DNA of 64,000 bases from Ensifer sp. USDA 6670 (GTDB taxonomy: Bacteria > Pseudomonadota > Alphaproteobacteria > Rhizobiales > Rhizobiaceae). The DNA is taken from positions 303,611-367,610 of the forward strand of contig ATWE01000005.1 in the NCBI GenBank assembly GCA_000421085.1. The letters run 5' to 3'. This document shows positions 16,645 to 25,984 of this stretch, one piece after another. A program made the position numbers and the translations under genes. Positions within the stretch are counted from its first letter, which is position 1. Each line of letters opens with the position of its first letter. The notes under the pieces were generated by a model, which was given only the letters and a program-made list of their open reading frames with translations, ran no database searches and was not told where the DNA came from.

Positions 16645-17148
16645 TCACTCCCCCGAATTCGTCCTGAGCCACACCTCCAATCCCGCGATCACCGACAGCC
16701 TCAGACTTGCATTGCTGCTCAGCGCCCGGGCAAGCGGGCGGCCGTCGGGTGGGAAGCCCAGTTCGGCCATGACGTCGTCCGGCTTGAGGCGGCGCCGGGC
16801 CATGATCGTTCTGATCTCGGCAATCGTCGAGGGAAGCAGGTAGCGGCCGCTGGCGATCGGGGTTTTGGCGGGCTGCGGGCCGGCATCGGGCTGGGCGGCG
16901 GGGGGCGCGGGCAGCGTGCCCTTGGAGGCGAGCCAGGCGATGAAGCTCTCGCGTTCGGCATCGCTTGCTTTGCACCAGGAGTTCTTGAGCTTTTCCAGCC
17001 GGCTGCGCTCCGGCTTCAGGCCGGCGAGGACCAGCGCCTGGCGCAGCGAGGGGATTTTGCCGGCGGCAAGCGCAGCGTGGATTTCCGGAAATTCGGCCTT
17101 GAGGCGGTGCAAATAGGGGGCGTCGTCGCCTTTGGTTTTCTTCGCCAT
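16645..17148 (-). CDS. conserved hypothetical with C-terminal HTH-like segment
   Basis: A 167-residue basic protein from the ATG at 17148 (GGAG five bases upstream); the frame stays open further right but without signals. It has a helical N-terminal half (YLHRLKAEFPEIHAALAAGK), a proline/alanine linker near residue 90, and a C-terminal segment (IRTIMARRRLKPDDVMAELG) that could be a helix-turn-helix. I do not recognise the family. It converges with the DUF429 gene, leaving 46 bases between them. Confidence 0.6.
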   Translation of the reverse strand: MAKKTKGDDAPYLHRLKAEFPEIHAALAAGKIPSLRQALVLAGLKPERSRLEKLKNSWCKASDAERESFIAWLASKGTLPAPPAAQPDAGPQPAKTPIASGRYLLPSTIAEIRTIMARRRLKPDDVMAELGFPPDGRPLARALSSNASLRLSVIAGLEVWLRTNSGE

Positions 17149-17328
17149 CTTGGCTCCGCTTATGACTCTCCCGGGCGGTCTAGCGCGCCGGGAGAACGAG
17201 GGCGAGGGAAATATCCGGCGTCCGCTGGCCCTTTGTGTGAAAGCCGGTCTTGCTCCAGTTCTGCACAAGTCAGCCTTTCTAACGTCGCCCGACAGCCGTA
17301 ATGACTGCGGCGAAGGAAGGACGATTCG

Positions 17329-17490
17329 ATGTCTGACGATGTTGAGCGCTACAGCGACCCGCAGGATGCGACCGTGGCCCTGTACCTCATGAACAATGAC
17401 GGCGGCGAGCTGACCGACGTGCTGGTCGCTGCGCTCGAAGACGCGTTTCGGATTCTCAAAGAGGAATGGCCGGGCCGGTCCATGCATTGA
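17329..17490 (+). CDS. small acidic protein, 53 residues
   Basis: A short frame starting MSDDVERYSDPQDATVALYL and ending in EEWPGRSMH, preceded by GGAAGG at a fair spacing. The composition is acidic and helical with third-position GC bias typical of the neighbouring genes, which argues it is translated. No domain is recognised. It lies alone between two leftward genes. Confidence 0.55.
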   Translation: MSDDVERYSDPQDATVALYLMNNDGGELTDVLVAALEDAFRILKEEWPGRSMH

Positions 17491-17539
17491 GGCATTGCCG
17501 GTAAAGCCTGCCCTCGTGGCCATGGCATAGCGAAGCCGC

Positions 17540-18847
17540 TCACCCGTTCTTGAGCAGCCCCTCCATTGCGGCCGCAGCGCCAAGCAGCATCGCGTCCGCG
17601 CCGTGCCGGCCCATCAGCATCAGCCCTGCCGGCCGGCTCGTGCCTGCCATCGGCAGGCTCATTGCGGACAGGTCGAACTGGTTGGCGACCTGAGTGTTGC
17701 GCAGCAGCAGATCCTCCACGCGGCGGTATTCGGCCCTGTCCTCTTCGACAGAGGCGATGCCGACGGCGGGGATGGGTGTGGTCGGCAGCAGCGTGAGATC
17801 GAAGGGTGCCAGCCGCTCGTCCATGGCGCGGATGAGGTCTTGCCGCGTCCGCAGCAGGTCCTGGATCGCGGCGTCGGCAACGGCGAGGCGGCGGCGCAAT
17901 GTGGATTTTACGCGGATGTCGACCGGCGCATTGTCGTCCGGGAGCCAGTCCGCGTGCACACGGCTTGCCTCGAGGCCGGCGAGTGAGCCGATCGTAGTTG
18001 CCTCGGCGAAGCGGGCGAGGAGATCATCGATCCCGCATGCGGCGAGTTTCGCACCCGCGCGGGCGAACGCTTGCAGGCTTCGTTCGAAAGCCGCCGCAAT
18101 TTCCGGCGCAAGCCCTTCGAGAAGGGCGCCTTCGGGGATGGCGAGCTTCAGGCCGGCGAGCGGCATGGGCTCGAGCGGTCTCGGCGTCTCGCCGGCCATG
18201 ATCGCGTCGGCTGCCGCGCAGTCGGCGACCGTGCGCGCAAGCGGACCGATCGAATCGAGGCTGGGGGACAAAGGAAAGGCGCCATCCAGACATACGCGGC
18301 GGGCGGTCGGCTTGAAGCCGACGAGGCCCTGCAGGGCAGCCGGAATGCGCACCGAGCCGCCGCTGTCGGAGCCTATGGCGATCTCGCTCGTGCCCTCCGC
18401 CGCCGAGACAGCGGCGCCGGAGGAGGAGCCGCCGGGAATGAGGCTCGGGTCGATAGCGTTGCCGGGCACCGGGTAATGCGGATTGAGGCCAACGGCGGTG
18501 AAGGCGAATTCCGTCATGTGAGTCTTGCCGATGATGACGGCGCCGGCCGCGCGAAGGCGTCGGACGATCGCCGCGTCCGCTGTTGCCGGAGGAGCCGTGC
18601 AGCGGATGATGGAGCCCGCAAGCGTCGGCTCGCCCGCGATGTCGAAGAGGTCCTTGATGGAGACGATCCGCCCGTCGAGGGGCCCAAGGCTCTTGCCCTC
18701 GCGCCGCCTCCAGTCGGCGGCGTCCGCCTCCGCGCGGGCTCTATCCGGATAGAGCTTTACAAAAACGCGTTCATCGTTCCGCCGCCCGTCAAGGCGGGCG
18801 AGAACGGCTTCGAGGCGGTCGCGGGCGGGCGTGTCTGACGGGGGCAA
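17540..18847 (-). CDS. amidase signature family hydrolase
   Basis: A 435-residue amidase. The Ser-cisSer-Lys triad is visible: lysine in GRIVSIKDLFDIAG, then IPGGSSSGAAVSAAEG and the nucleophile segment AIGSDSGGSVRIPAALQG. It hydrolyses a carbon-nitrogen amide bond; the substrate cannot be told (relatives include aryl-acylamidases and indole-acetamide hydrolases). No gatB or gatC is adjacent, so it is not GatA. The TTG at 18847 with GAGG seven bases upstream is preferred; an ATG at 18922 is in frame but has no ribosome-binding site. It is divergent from the KTSC gene. Confidence 0.82.
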   Translation of the reverse strand: MPPSDTPARDRLEAVLARLDGRRNDERVFVKLYPDRARAEADAADWRRREGKSLGPLDGRIVSIKDLFDIAGEPTLAGSIIRCTAPPATADAAIVRRLRAAGAVIIGKTHMTEFAFTAVGLNPHYPVPGNAIDPSLIPGGSSSGAAVSAAEGTSEIAIGSDSGGSVRIPAALQGLVGFKPTARRVCLDGAFPLSPSLDSIGPLARTVADCAAADAIMAGETPRPLEPMPLAGLKLAIPEGALLEGLAPEIAAAFERSLQAFARAGAKLAACGIDDLLARFAEATTIGSLAGLEASRVHADWLPDDNAPVDIRVKSTLRRRLAVADAAIQDLLRTRQDLIRAMDERLAPFDLTLLPTTPIPAVGIASVEEDRAEYRRVEDLLLRNTQVANQFDLSAMSLPMAGTSRPAGLMLMGRHGADAMLLGAAAAMEGLLKNG

Positions 18848-18971
18848 GGAAGGACCTCGTGAATTGCGCGCCAAGTCCGGAAGGAAGTCCTTGTAAGCGC
18901 TCCGATATTTAAAGGATCGCATGATTGATGTACAATAGGGGCGAAAGCGACAAGCAATCGGGAAGATGCCG

Positions 18972-19193
18972 ATGCGAATTCTCCGATCGTCCGCAATCCT
19001 CGACTCCTTCGCGATCCACGAGGTCAGATATGATGCGCCGCGCCGGACGCTGAGCGTCTGGTTCCTCGGCAACCGCAGGCCCTATCATTACCTCGACGTT
19101 CCGGAAGAGGTTTACGAGGAACTGCTGCATTCGGATTCCGCCGGCAATTATTTCAATCAGCACATACGCCATCACTACGGGTTCCTGCATTAA
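18972..19193 (+). CDS. KTSC domain protein
   Basis: A 73-residue protein matching the KTSC family: an early SSAILDSFAIHEVRYD strand, TLSVWFLGNRRPYHYLDVPE and the terminal GNYFNQHIRHHYGF. KTSC domains are named after the C-terminal domain of lysyl-tRNA synthetases and occur alone in many proteobacteria; their role is unknown. The ATG at 18972 has GGGAAG six bases upstream and is preferred to the ATG at 18966, which abuts that site. Confidence 0.75.
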   Translation: MRILRSSAILDSFAIHEVRYDAPRRTLSVWFLGNRRPYHYLDVPEEVYEELLHSDSAGNYFNQHIRHHYGFLH

Positions 19194-19244
19194 GGCCTGT
19201 CTCATTACTGAGATTCATTTCGGAGGACTGCAATCTCTCCTCTT

Positions 19245-19361
19245 CCTCATCTCTGTGCTTGTCACAGAGATCCAGCAGCGCCGCGTCTGCGGCGCGGGGA
19301 GCGTTCTTTCAGCCCAAGGACTTGGTCTGGCTGGATTCCTGTGACAAGCACAGGAATGAGG
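19245..19361. repeat. 117-bp palindromic intergenic element
   Basis: Two 32-base arms, 19245-19276 and 19330-19361, are inverted copies matching at 28 positions; the core of each is CTGTGCTTGTCACAG or its complement. Each arm is itself partly palindromic. The loop includes GCCGCGTCTGCGGCGC, another hairpin. The shape and size fit dispersed rhizobial palindromes such as RIME. It sits in the 511-base gene-free stretch between the KTSC and PhoD-like genes. Confidence 0.7.
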
Positions 19362-19410
19362 AAATCAAACAAGCGGCGGCGGGTGGCCCGAATCTCAACA
19401 CGACCTGGAA

Positions 19411-19474
19411 CCGGATGAGGAAAAGCGTGTAACGGTTTTCCGCCCGGAAGTGCGTTGGATCAAAGGGTTAGATC
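19411..19474. repeat. dispersed rhizobial intergenic repeat, copy 1
   Basis: A segment centred on AACGGTTTTCCGCCCGGAAG followed by TGCG and a purine-rich end. Related segments occur at 43169-43230 and 58670-58722 in this window, sharing the ACGGTTTTCCG...GGAAGTGCGTA core. Such fragments are common between genes in rhizobia. No coding potential. Confidence 0.55.
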
Positions 19475-19579
19475 ATTTCAGTGTTTCCATGACACATTGA
19501 AATGCTCTCGAGATCGCCCCTCGTCCGCCTGCAGGCAGCTTTTGCCCGAGAGCGGGGCGAAGGTGTCTGGCGGCAGCGC

Positions 19580-19641
19580 GTTTCACAGAACTGTCGCCAA
19601 ACCGTCGGAATAGTTTCATCCGCCTGTAAAGCCGCTGACAT
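19580..19641 (+). promoter_or_regulatory. possible array of PHO-box half-sites upstream of phosphatase gene
   Basis: Six heptamers spaced exactly 11 bases apart: GTTTCAC 19580, CTGTCGC 19591, CCGTCGG 19602, GTTTCAT 19613, CTGTAAA 19624 and CTGACAT 19635. PhoB sites are direct repeats of CTGTCAT with a four-base AT-rich spacer, giving 11-base periodicity. Matches range from four to six of seven. The array ends 63 bases before the PhoD-like gene, the right place for activation under phosphate starvation. Binding is inferred. Confidence 0.5.
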
Positions 19642-19704
19642 CTGGCTCGCCAATGGTCCGCTCGCGAGAACCGACGATTCGCGAAACGGAACCGGAGGCA
19701 CGGA

Positions 19705-21267
19705 TTGGCCGCTCCTAGAAACACCCTCACCAGGCGTTCTTTCCTCTTCTGCGCCGGCGCCGCCGGTCTTGTCGCTTCTTCCGGTCTCGCCACGCCGTTT
19801 TATGCGCGCGGCTACGGGCGGCCGGAATTCGCCCATGGGGTGCAGTCCGGCGACGTCGATACGGGCTCGGGGATGATCTGGACGCGGGTCGATCGGCCGG
19901 CGCGCGTTTCCGTCGAATATTCGACCACCGAGAGCTTTTCGAATGCCGTCAGGCTTGCCGATCACGATGCGACGCCGCTGACCGACTGCGCCGTCAAGTG
20001 CCGGCTCGACAAGCTGCTGCCGGACCAGGACATCTTCTATCGCTTCGTCGCGACCGATCTCTACGACGCCAATCGCGTCTCCGAACCGGTCGTCGGGCGC
20101 TTCCGGACGGCTCCCCTGCGCCGCCGCTCCGTGCGCTTCGTCTGGTCCGGCGACACGGCGGGGCAGGGCTGGGGCATCGACGAGGTCGGCATGAAGACTT
20201 ATTCGACCATGCGGCTGCACGAGCCGGATTTCTTCATTCATTCCGGCGACACGATCTATGCCGACAATCCCATTCCCGACGAGATCAAGCTGCGCGACGG
20301 CGGCATGTGGAAGAACCGGATCGTCACGCCCGAGAAGCGCGACGTCGCGCGCACGCTCGAAGAATATCGCGGCCAGTGGAAATACAATCTGCTCGATGAG
20401 CATGTGCGGGGGCTCCATGCCGAATGTCCCACCTTCTACCAGTGGGACGACCACGAGGTCCTGAACAACTGGTCGGCCTCGACCGATCTCAGCGACGACC
20501 CGCGCTATCCGGAGAAGGATGTCGCCGTCTATGCTGCCCGCGCGGCCCGCGCCTTCCACGAGATGACGGCGATCCGCACGCCGCCGACGGAGCCCGGCCG
20601 CATCTTCCGCAAGATCGCCTATGGTCCGCTGCTCGACGTTTTCTTCGTCGATCTGCGCTCCTACCGCGGGCCCAATCAGGGAGAGGGGGGTGGCGGTCTC
20701 TTCGGCTGGCGGCAGGCGGACTGGCTGAAGCGCGAGCTTGCGGCGTCCAGCGCCACCTGGAAGGTGATCGCCTGCGACATGCCGATCGGCCTCATCGTCT
20801 GGGACGACTATTCGGCAAGGCGCGGATCGGATGCGATCGCCGACGGCGACAATGGCGCGCCGAAGGGGCGGGAGAGCGAATTTGCCGATCTCCTGCGCTT
20901 CATCCGCGACAATGCGATCGAGAACATCGTCTGGCTGACAGCGGACGTGCATTACACGGCCGCGCATCACTACGACCCCTCGCGCGCCGCCTTCAAGGAT
21001 TTCTCGCCTTTCTGGGAGTTCGTCTCCGGGCCGCTTCATTCCGGCACCTACGGGCCGAAGGAGCTCGACATGACCTTCGGCCCGGAGGTTCGCTTCATCA
21101 AGGCGTCGGGCGGAGGAATCGACAGCAACCTGCCGCCGTCGGCGGGCCTGCAATTCTTCGGCATCATCGATATCAGCGGCCAGACGCGGCAGATGACGGT
21201 GCGGCTGATGGACCGGCAGGATCAGGAGCTCTGGCGGGTAACCCTCGATCCGGCGGTTTCCGTTTGA
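19705..21267 (+). CDS. phoD: PhoD-like alkaline phosphatase, Tat-exported
   Basis: A 520-residue metallophosphatase. The N-terminus ([17 protein letters not shown]) is a twin-arginine signal, as in PhoD, which folds in the cytoplasm with Fe and Ca before export. Catalytic-site segments visible are [34 protein letters not shown] and [13 protein letters not shown]. It releases phosphate from phosphoesters in the periplasm. The start is TTG at 19705 with GGAGG six bases upstream. A run of PHO-box-like half-sites precedes it. The symbol reflects family, not proven orthology. A long antisense frame overlaps it and is a composition artefact. Confidence 0.88.
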   Translation: MAAPRNTLTRRSFLFCAGAAGLVASSGLATPFYARGYGRPEFAHGVQSGDVDTGSGMIWTRVDRPARVSVEYSTTESFSNAVRLADHDATPLTDCAVKCRLDKLLPDQDIFYRFVATDLYDANRVSEPVVGRFRTAPLRRRSVRFVWSGDTAGQGWGIDEVGMKTYSTMRLHEPDFFIHSGDTIYADNPIPDEIKLRDGGMWKNRIVTPEKRDVARTLEEYRGQWKYNLLDEHVRGLHAECPTFYQWDDHEVLNNWSASTDLSDDPRYPEKDVAVYAARAARAFHEMTAIRTPPTEPGRIFRKIAYGPLLDVFFVDLRSYRGPNQGEGGGGLFGWRQADWLKRELAASSATWKVIACDMPIGLIVWDDYSARRGSDAIADGDNGAPKGRESEFADLLRFIRDNAIENIVWLTADVHYTAAHHYDPSRAAFKDFSPFWEFVSGPLHSGTYGPKELDMTFGPEVRFIKASGGGIDSNLPPSAGLQFFGIIDISGQTRQMTVRLMDRQDQELWRVTLDPAVSV

Positions 21268-21402
21268 GCCGGCGGCGCTTCACGCAGGTCAGCCCTGCGC
21301 GCCGGCCCCCTTTCGCTTCCGGGAAAAAACCTGTATGAGCGCGGCAACTGAAAAGCGGTACCTGCCTCGTCGCGCGTGCCCACGAACTTTCCGAGACAAA
21401 AA

Positions 21403-23229
21403 ATGAGCATTCGTAACATCGCGATCATCGCGCACGTCGACCATGGGAAAACCACGCTCGTCGATGAACTCCTGAAGCAGTCTGGCTCCTTCCGCGAAAA
21501 CCAGCGCGTCGCCGAGCGCATGATGGATTCCAACGAACTGGAAAAGGAGCGCGGCATTACCATCCTCGCCAAGGCGACTTCGGTCGAGTGGAAGGGTACG
21601 CGCATCAATATCGTCGACACCCCCGGCCACGCCGACTTCGGCGGTGAAGTCGAGCGCATTCTGTCGATGGTGGACGGCGCCATCGTTCTGGTCGACGCCG
21701 CCGAAGGCCCGATGCCGCAGACGAAATTCGTCGTCGGCAAGGCACTCAAGGTCGGTCTTCGGCCGATCGTGGCGATCAACAAGATCGATCGCCCCGATGC
21801 CCGTCACGAGGAAGTCATCAACGAGGTATTCGACCTCTTCGCGGCGCTGGATGCGACCGATGAGCAGCTCGACTTCCCGATTCTCTACGGTTCCGGCCGT
21901 AACGGCTGGATGAACGTCGCGCCGGAAGGTCCGCAGGATCAGGGCCTGGCACCGCTCCTCGATCTCGTTCTCGATCACGTTCCCGAGCCGAGCGTCGGCG
22001 AAGGTCCGTTCCGGATGATCGGCACCATTCTCGAAGCCAATCCTTTCCTCGGTCGCATCATCACGGGCCGCATTCATTCCGGTTCGATCAAGCCGAACCA
22101 GGCGGTCAAGGTCCTCGGGCAGGACGGCAAGGTGCTCGAGTCCGGACGCATCTCCAAGATTCTTGCATTCCGCGGCATCGAGCGTCAGCCGATCGAGGAA
22201 GCCCATGCGGGCGACATCGTGGCGATCGCCGGCCTTTCCAAGGGCACCGTCGCCGACACGTTCTGCGATCCGGCCATCAACGAGCCGCTGAAGGCGCAGC
22301 CGATCGATCCGCCGACCGTCACCATGTCTTTCCTCGTCAACGATTCTCCGCTCGCCGGCACCGAAGGCGACAAGGTCACTTCGCGCGTCATCCGCGACCG
22401 TCTGTTCAAGGAAGCCGAGGGCAACGTTGCGTTGAAGATCGAGGAATCGTCCGAGAAGGATTCCTTCTACGTGTCGGGCCGAGGCGAATTGCAGCTCGCG
22501 GTTCTGATCGAAACGATGCGCCGCGAAGGCTTCGAGCTCGCCGTCTCGCGTCCGCGCGTGGTCATGCACAAGGATGAGAACGGGCAGCTTCTGGAGCCGA
22601 TTGAAGAGGTCGTCATCGACGTCGACGAGGAGCATTCGGGCGTCGTCGTCCAGAAAATGTCCGAACGCAAGGCCGAAATGGCCGAGCTTCGTCCCTCCGG
22701 CGGCAACCGCGTGCGGCTGGTGTTCTTTGCGCCGACCCGCGGTCTCATCGGCTACCAGTCCGAGCTTCTGACCGACACGCGCGGCACGGCGATCATGAAC
22801 CGCCTGTTCCACGACTATCAGCCCTATAAGGGTGAGATCGGCGGCCGGGTGAACGGTGTTCTGCTGTCGAACGACGCAGGCGAATCCGTGGCCTATGCAA
22901 TGTTCAATCTCGAAGATCGCGGCCCGATGATCATCGACGCAGGTGAAAAGGTCTATGCCGGCATGATCATCGGCATCCACACGCGCGACAACGATTTGGA
23001 AGTGAACGTCCTCAAGGGCAAGAAGCTCACCAACATGCGCGCGTCCGGCAAGGACGAGGCGGTAAAGCTGACGCCGCCGATCCGCATGACGCTCGACCGG
23101 GCGCTGTCATGGATCCAGGACGACGAACTGGTCGAGGTTACGCCGAAGTCGATCCGCCTTCGCAAGATGTATCTCGATCCGAACGAGCGCAAGCGCTTCG
23201 AGAAGTCGCGGACAGCCGGCGCGGCGTAA
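21403..23229 (+). CDS. typA: ribosome-associated GTPase TypA/BipA
   Basis: A 608-residue translational GTPase of normal length. G motifs: [15 protein letters not shown] (G1), GITILAK (G2), [13 protein letters not shown] (G3), NKIDRPDA (G4). The C-terminal TypA-specific region includes [20 protein letters not shown] and [20 protein letters not shown]. It binds the ribosome and supports growth at low temperature or stress and assembly of the large subunit. ATG 21403 (MSIRNIAI) is the usual start; an upstream ATG at 21376 is in frame but adds a non-conserved tail. A terminator follows, so it is monocistronic. Confidence 0.97.
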   Translation: MSIRNIAIIAHVDHGKTTLVDELLKQSGSFRENQRVAERMMDSNELEKERGITILAKATSVEWKGTRINIVDTPGHADFGGEVERILSMVDGAIVLVDAAEGPMPQTKFVVGKALKVGLRPIVAINKIDRPDARHEEVINEVFDLFAALDATDEQLDFPILYGSGRNGWMNVAPEGPQDQGLAPLLDLVLDHVPEPSVGEGPFRMIGTILEANPFLGRIITGRIHSGSIKPNQAVKVLGQDGKVLESGRISKILAFRGIERQPIEEAHAGDIVAIAGLSKGTVADTFCDPAINEPLKAQPIDPPTVTMSFLVNDSPLAGTEGDKVTSRVIRDRLFKEAEGNVALKIEESSEKDSFYVSGRGELQLAVLIETMRREGFELAVSRPRVVMHKDENGQLLEPIEEVVIDVDEEHSGVVVQKMSERKAEMAELRPSGGNRVRLVFFAPTRGLIGYQSELLTDTRGTAIMNRLFHDYQPYKGEIGGRVNGVLLSNDAGESVAYAMFNLEDRGPMIIDAGEKVYAGMIIGIHTRDNDLEVNVLKGKKLTNMRASGKDEAVKLTPPIRMTLDRALSWIQDDELVEVTPKSIRLRKMYLDPNERKRFEKSRTAGAA

Positions 23230-23265
23230 GGGGCAAGTCCAACCTTCTCATTTCACGATCTTCAG

Positions 23266-23290
23266 AACCCCGGAGCGATCCGGGGTTTTT
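23266..23290 (+). terminator. rho-independent terminator of typA
   Basis: AACCCCGGA, a four-base loop region and TCCGGGGTT form an uninterrupted GC-rich hairpin directly followed by five T, 37 bases after the typA stop. A textbook intrinsic terminator. Confidence 0.88.
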
Positions 23291-23327
23291 GCTGTGTGTG
23301 CCTTTCGCGGGCGGCTTGCGGATAAAG

Positions 23328-23343
23328 TTAAAAAGGCGTTAAC
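23328..23343 (+). promoter_or_regulatory. CtrA-type box TTAA-N7-TTAAC
   Basis: TTAAAAAGGCGTTAAC matches the alphaproteobacterial CtrA recognition sequence TTAA-N7-TTAAC exactly. It lies 99 bases upstream of the acetyltransferase start and beyond the typA terminator, so it would act on the acetyltransferase gene. CtrA is the cell-cycle regulator in this group; binding here is inferred from sequence alone. Confidence 0.5.
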
Positions 23344-23441
23344 CTTGGGGCAGGTGCCGTTAAAGTTGCCTGTGGGTTAACGCCGCGCGACAGCCCGGCG
23401 GGATTCCTGTCCGCCGCGTCGTGTGTTTAGAGTCGCAAGTC

Positions 23442-23948
23442 ATGAAGACTGTTTCGATCGAGGTTCGGCCTGGGGAGCCGCATGAGGCGGCGGCAATCGC
23501 CGACGTGCATCGCGTTTCCTGGTTGCAGGCCTATGGCGGCATCATCCCGCACCGCCCCCTTGTCCGAATGGTCAATCGGCGCGACGAGACCTGGTGGCGC
23601 AAGGCTACGCGCGGACCGGCGACCCTTCTCGTCGTCGACGTCGCCGGCACGATAGCCGGCTATGCGACGCTGGGCCTGAGCCGGGCGCGGGCCCTGCCGC
23701 AGGAAGGCGAAATCTACGAGATATATTTGAGGCCGGAGTATCAGGGCATCGGTCTCGGGCGTGTCCTCTTCGGCGAAGCAAAGAGCCTTCTGAAATCGCT
23801 CGGCTGCGAAGGGCTCGTCGTCTGGTGCCTGGAAGACAGCGCGAATGCCTATAATTTCTTCCATTCGGCAGGCGGGCGCGATATTGCCGAAGGCATGGAG
23901 GATTTCGGCGAGAAGCACCTGAAGAAGGTGGGCTTCGTCTGGAGTTGA
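23442..23948 (+). CDS. GNAT family N-acetyltransferase
   Basis: A 168-residue acetyltransferase from the ATG at 23442 (an in-frame GTG at 23421 is possible). The acetyl-CoA binding motif A is EIYEIYLRPEYQGIGLGRVL, containing QGIGLG (R/Q-x-x-G-x-G/A); motif B follows at GLVVWCLEDSANAYNFFHSA. The substrate is unknown; the N-terminal VSWLQAYGGIIP is the form seen in broad GNAT groups. A perfect CtrA box lies upstream. Confidence 0.85.
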   Translation: MKTVSIEVRPGEPHEAAAIADVHRVSWLQAYGGIIPHRPLVRMVNRRDETWWRKATRGPATLLVVDVAGTIAGYATLGLSRARALPQEGEIYEIYLRPEYQGIGLGRVLFGEAKSLLKSLGCEGLVVWCLEDSANAYNFFHSAGGRDIAEGMEDFGEKHLKKVGFVWS

Positions 23949-23994
23949 GGAGTGCCGCAAGGCGCTGTCATCGGTCCGGGCGCCTTGGAGAGAC

Positions 23995-24597
23995 TCATTT
24001 CGGCAGGAAGTGCGTGGGTTCGCCCGCCTTCTCGCCACGATTTCCATGATAGGATGCCTGGTCCGTGCCGCAGCGGAAGCTTGCGGCTCTTTCGTCGGCT
24101 ATGCTGCGCGCCAGCGTGTTCGCATCGCCATTGGCGAGCGCGTCGACATAGCCGATGACGCAGCCGTCGCCGTCCTCCTTCTGCGCGACCTTCGAGATCA
24201 CCAGAACCTGTCCTTCGAAAGCCTTGGTGCTCCTGTCCGTCTGCGGATCCGGGTTCTCGATGATCCAGCGCAGGATGGCGGCGACCGGTTTCCTGCTGGC
24301 GTCGAGGCGCCATTCGACGGTGGTTTCGGCATGGTTGAAGGGACCGAAACTCTCGAAGCCTTTCTCCAGATAGCTTTGCCTGACATGTCCGAAGAAGAAG
24401 CTCTGGCGGATATCGCTCTCGATGAAATGGACGGGATAGTCACCTATGCCGGGACAAAGCATCTGCGACGAGGCGCCTTCCCACTCGCGCAGGAGCCGGC
24501 ACTTGTCGCGACTGGCGTCCGTGTAGACGCTGTCATTGGCAAGTGCAGGCGCCGAGATCAGCGCGGCGGAAAGAAAATAGCGAAGTTTCGGGCGCAT
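23995..24597 (-). CDS. exported protein of unknown function
   Basis: A 200-residue protein with a signal peptide ([20 protein letters not shown]). Mature part has cysteines at [30 protein letters not shown] and SFRCGTDQ, suggesting two disulfides. Segments [18 protein letters not shown] and LRWIIENPD recur in my memory of uncharacterised rhizobial periplasmic proteins, but no named domain is assigned. Convergent with the acetyltransferase gene and divergent from ppa. Confidence 0.7.
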
Positions 24598-24754
24598 TGC
24601 CTCTCCTGCGAAGATAAATATCAGCCCCGCCCCTTTTTGGCCGCGGGGCGTGCCTACAGCAAATCCGCCCGCCCGGAACCAAAGTCATGTTGCATCGCGG
24701 CATGTTTCCCTTTATCCGACGGGACGACTTTTCAAACGACCCCTGGAGGTGCTC

Positions 24755-25288
24755 ATGCGGATCGACGCGATTTCCATCGGAAAGAATCCACCGGAAGATG
24801 TCAATGTAATCGTGGAAGTCCCGGTCGGCGGGCATCCGATCAAATACGAAATGGACAAGGAGGCCGGCACGCTGGTGGTCGATCGCTTCCTCTACACGCC
24901 GATGACTTATCCGGGCAATTACGGCTTCGTGCCGCACACGCTTTCCGACGACGGCGATCCGATCGACGTGCTGATCTGCAATACCCGTCCGCTGGTTCCG
25001 GGCTGCGTCATCAATGTCCGCCCGATCGGCGTGATGATGATGGAAGACAATTCCGGTCAGGACGAAAAGATCATCGCGGTCCCCTCCGCCCATCTGACCA
25101 AGCGCTACGACAAGGTGCACGATTACACCGACCTGCCGGAAATAACCCTCAAGCAGATCGAGCACTTCTTCGAGCACTACAAGGATCTGGAGCCCGGCAA
25201 GTGGGTGAAGATTTTCGGCTGGAAGGATGCGAGCATGGCCAAGCAGCTGATCCGGGAAGCGGTCGAGCGCGCCAAGACGAAGAAATAA
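24755..25288 (+). CDS. ppa: inorganic pyrophosphatase
   Basis: A 177-residue family I soluble pyrophosphatase, converting pyrophosphate to two phosphates and driving biosynthetic reactions. Signature: [20 protein letters not shown] with the metal-binding aspartates in DGDPIDVL, and later [13 protein letters not shown] and KHDYTDL-like [12 protein letters not shown] 24755 has GGAGG five bases upstream. Length is normal for bacterial hexameric enzymes. A terminator follows 26 bases after the stop. Confidence 0.97.
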
Positions 25289-25314
25289 TCGTTTCGCTGT
25301 TTTGCTGAGACATG

Positions 25315-25350
25315 AAAACCTCCGGCTCGGCCTCGATCCGGAGGTTTTTT
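25315..25350 (+). terminator. rho-independent terminator of ppa
   Basis: AAAACCTCCGG, a loop of about 14 bases and CCGGAGGTTTTTT form an 11-base-pair hairpin ending in six T, shortly after ppa. Confidence 0.85.
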
Positions 25351-25358
25351 GCGCTTTG

Positions 25359-25457
25359 GATCACGACGACTTCAGGTCGGGTCCGACCTAACGTGATCGC
25401 TTCCAATAAGTCGAGACGCGGGGCGGGCGTTACCGCACGCCCTTTTCCATCCCGCTC
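25359..25457. repeat. dispersed rhizobial palindromic repeat, copy A
   Basis: Begins with a palindrome, GATCACG at 25359-25365 and CGTGATC at 25392-25398, around AGGTCGGGTCCGACCT, and continues with GCGGGCG-type and CTTTTCCATCCCGCTC segments. A related copy lies at 60008-60100 after sucB. It ends at the stop of the yggT-like gene. This family is common in Sinorhizobium and relatives. Confidence 0.6.
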
Positions 25458-25750
25458 TAACGCAGCAGCGCCGGAGCGATGGTGGTGTTCAGGAAGAGCT
25501 GGATGAAATAGAGGATCACCAGCACGACGAGCGGCGAAAGGTCGACGCCGCCCATGTCGGGCAGCACGCGCCGGATCGGCCGGTAGAGCGGTTCAGTCAA
25601 CTGATAGAGCGAGCGGCCGATCATGTTGATCGCCTGATTGTTCACGTTGATCACGTTGAACGCATAGAGCCAGGAGAAGATGGCCGAGGCGATGATCAGG
25701 AACCACGCAATGTTGATGATGAAATTCAAGGTGCCGATGACAGCAAGCAT
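25457..25750 (-). CDS. yggT: YggT family membrane protein
   Basis: A 97-residue integral membrane protein of the YggT family: first helix FIINIAWFLIIASAIFSWLY, then the conserved loop LYQLTEPLYRPIRRVLPD and a second helix SPLVVLVILYFIQLFL. YggT/YlmG proteins take part in membrane or division-associated processes that are not well defined. ATG 25750 is used because GGAG lies six bases upstream; a longer frame from 25780 lacks a site. Confidence 0.88.
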   Translation of the reverse strand: MLAVIGTLNFIINIAWFLIIASAIFSWLYAFNVINVNNQAINMIGRSLYQLTEPLYRPIRRVLPDMGGVDLSPLVVLVILYFIQLFLNTTIAPALLR

Positions 25751-25984
25751 GCCAGTCTCCAATTCGTTGTTGACAGACATGTAGACATTAGGAACTAAAC
25801 GAGCAAGTATGCCGGCCCGCCTCGCGTGATCATGTTTAATGGCACGGAGCGTGCCTTTCTTCCCTTCCCTGCAGTGCTCAGCGTTTTTCCGATGCGCAAG
25901 GATCGCTGCAGTATTTCAATTTCTGCACGCTCTGGCTGTTCGATCGGCGACGATATCAGGAGCCTGCAGCAGGAGCATTCCAGC

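Noticed and set aside
19468..21153. 561-codon antisense frame over the phosphatase gene
   Set aside because: No signature, and it would cover the likely promoter region of a clear Tat-exported phosphatase.
21289..22980. 563-codon antisense frame over typA
   Set aside because: Shadow of the highly biased typA codons.
24650..24754. longer N-terminus for pyrophosphatase
   Set aside because: In-frame but not conserved; the ATG at 24755 has a strong GGAGG and gives the family N-terminus.
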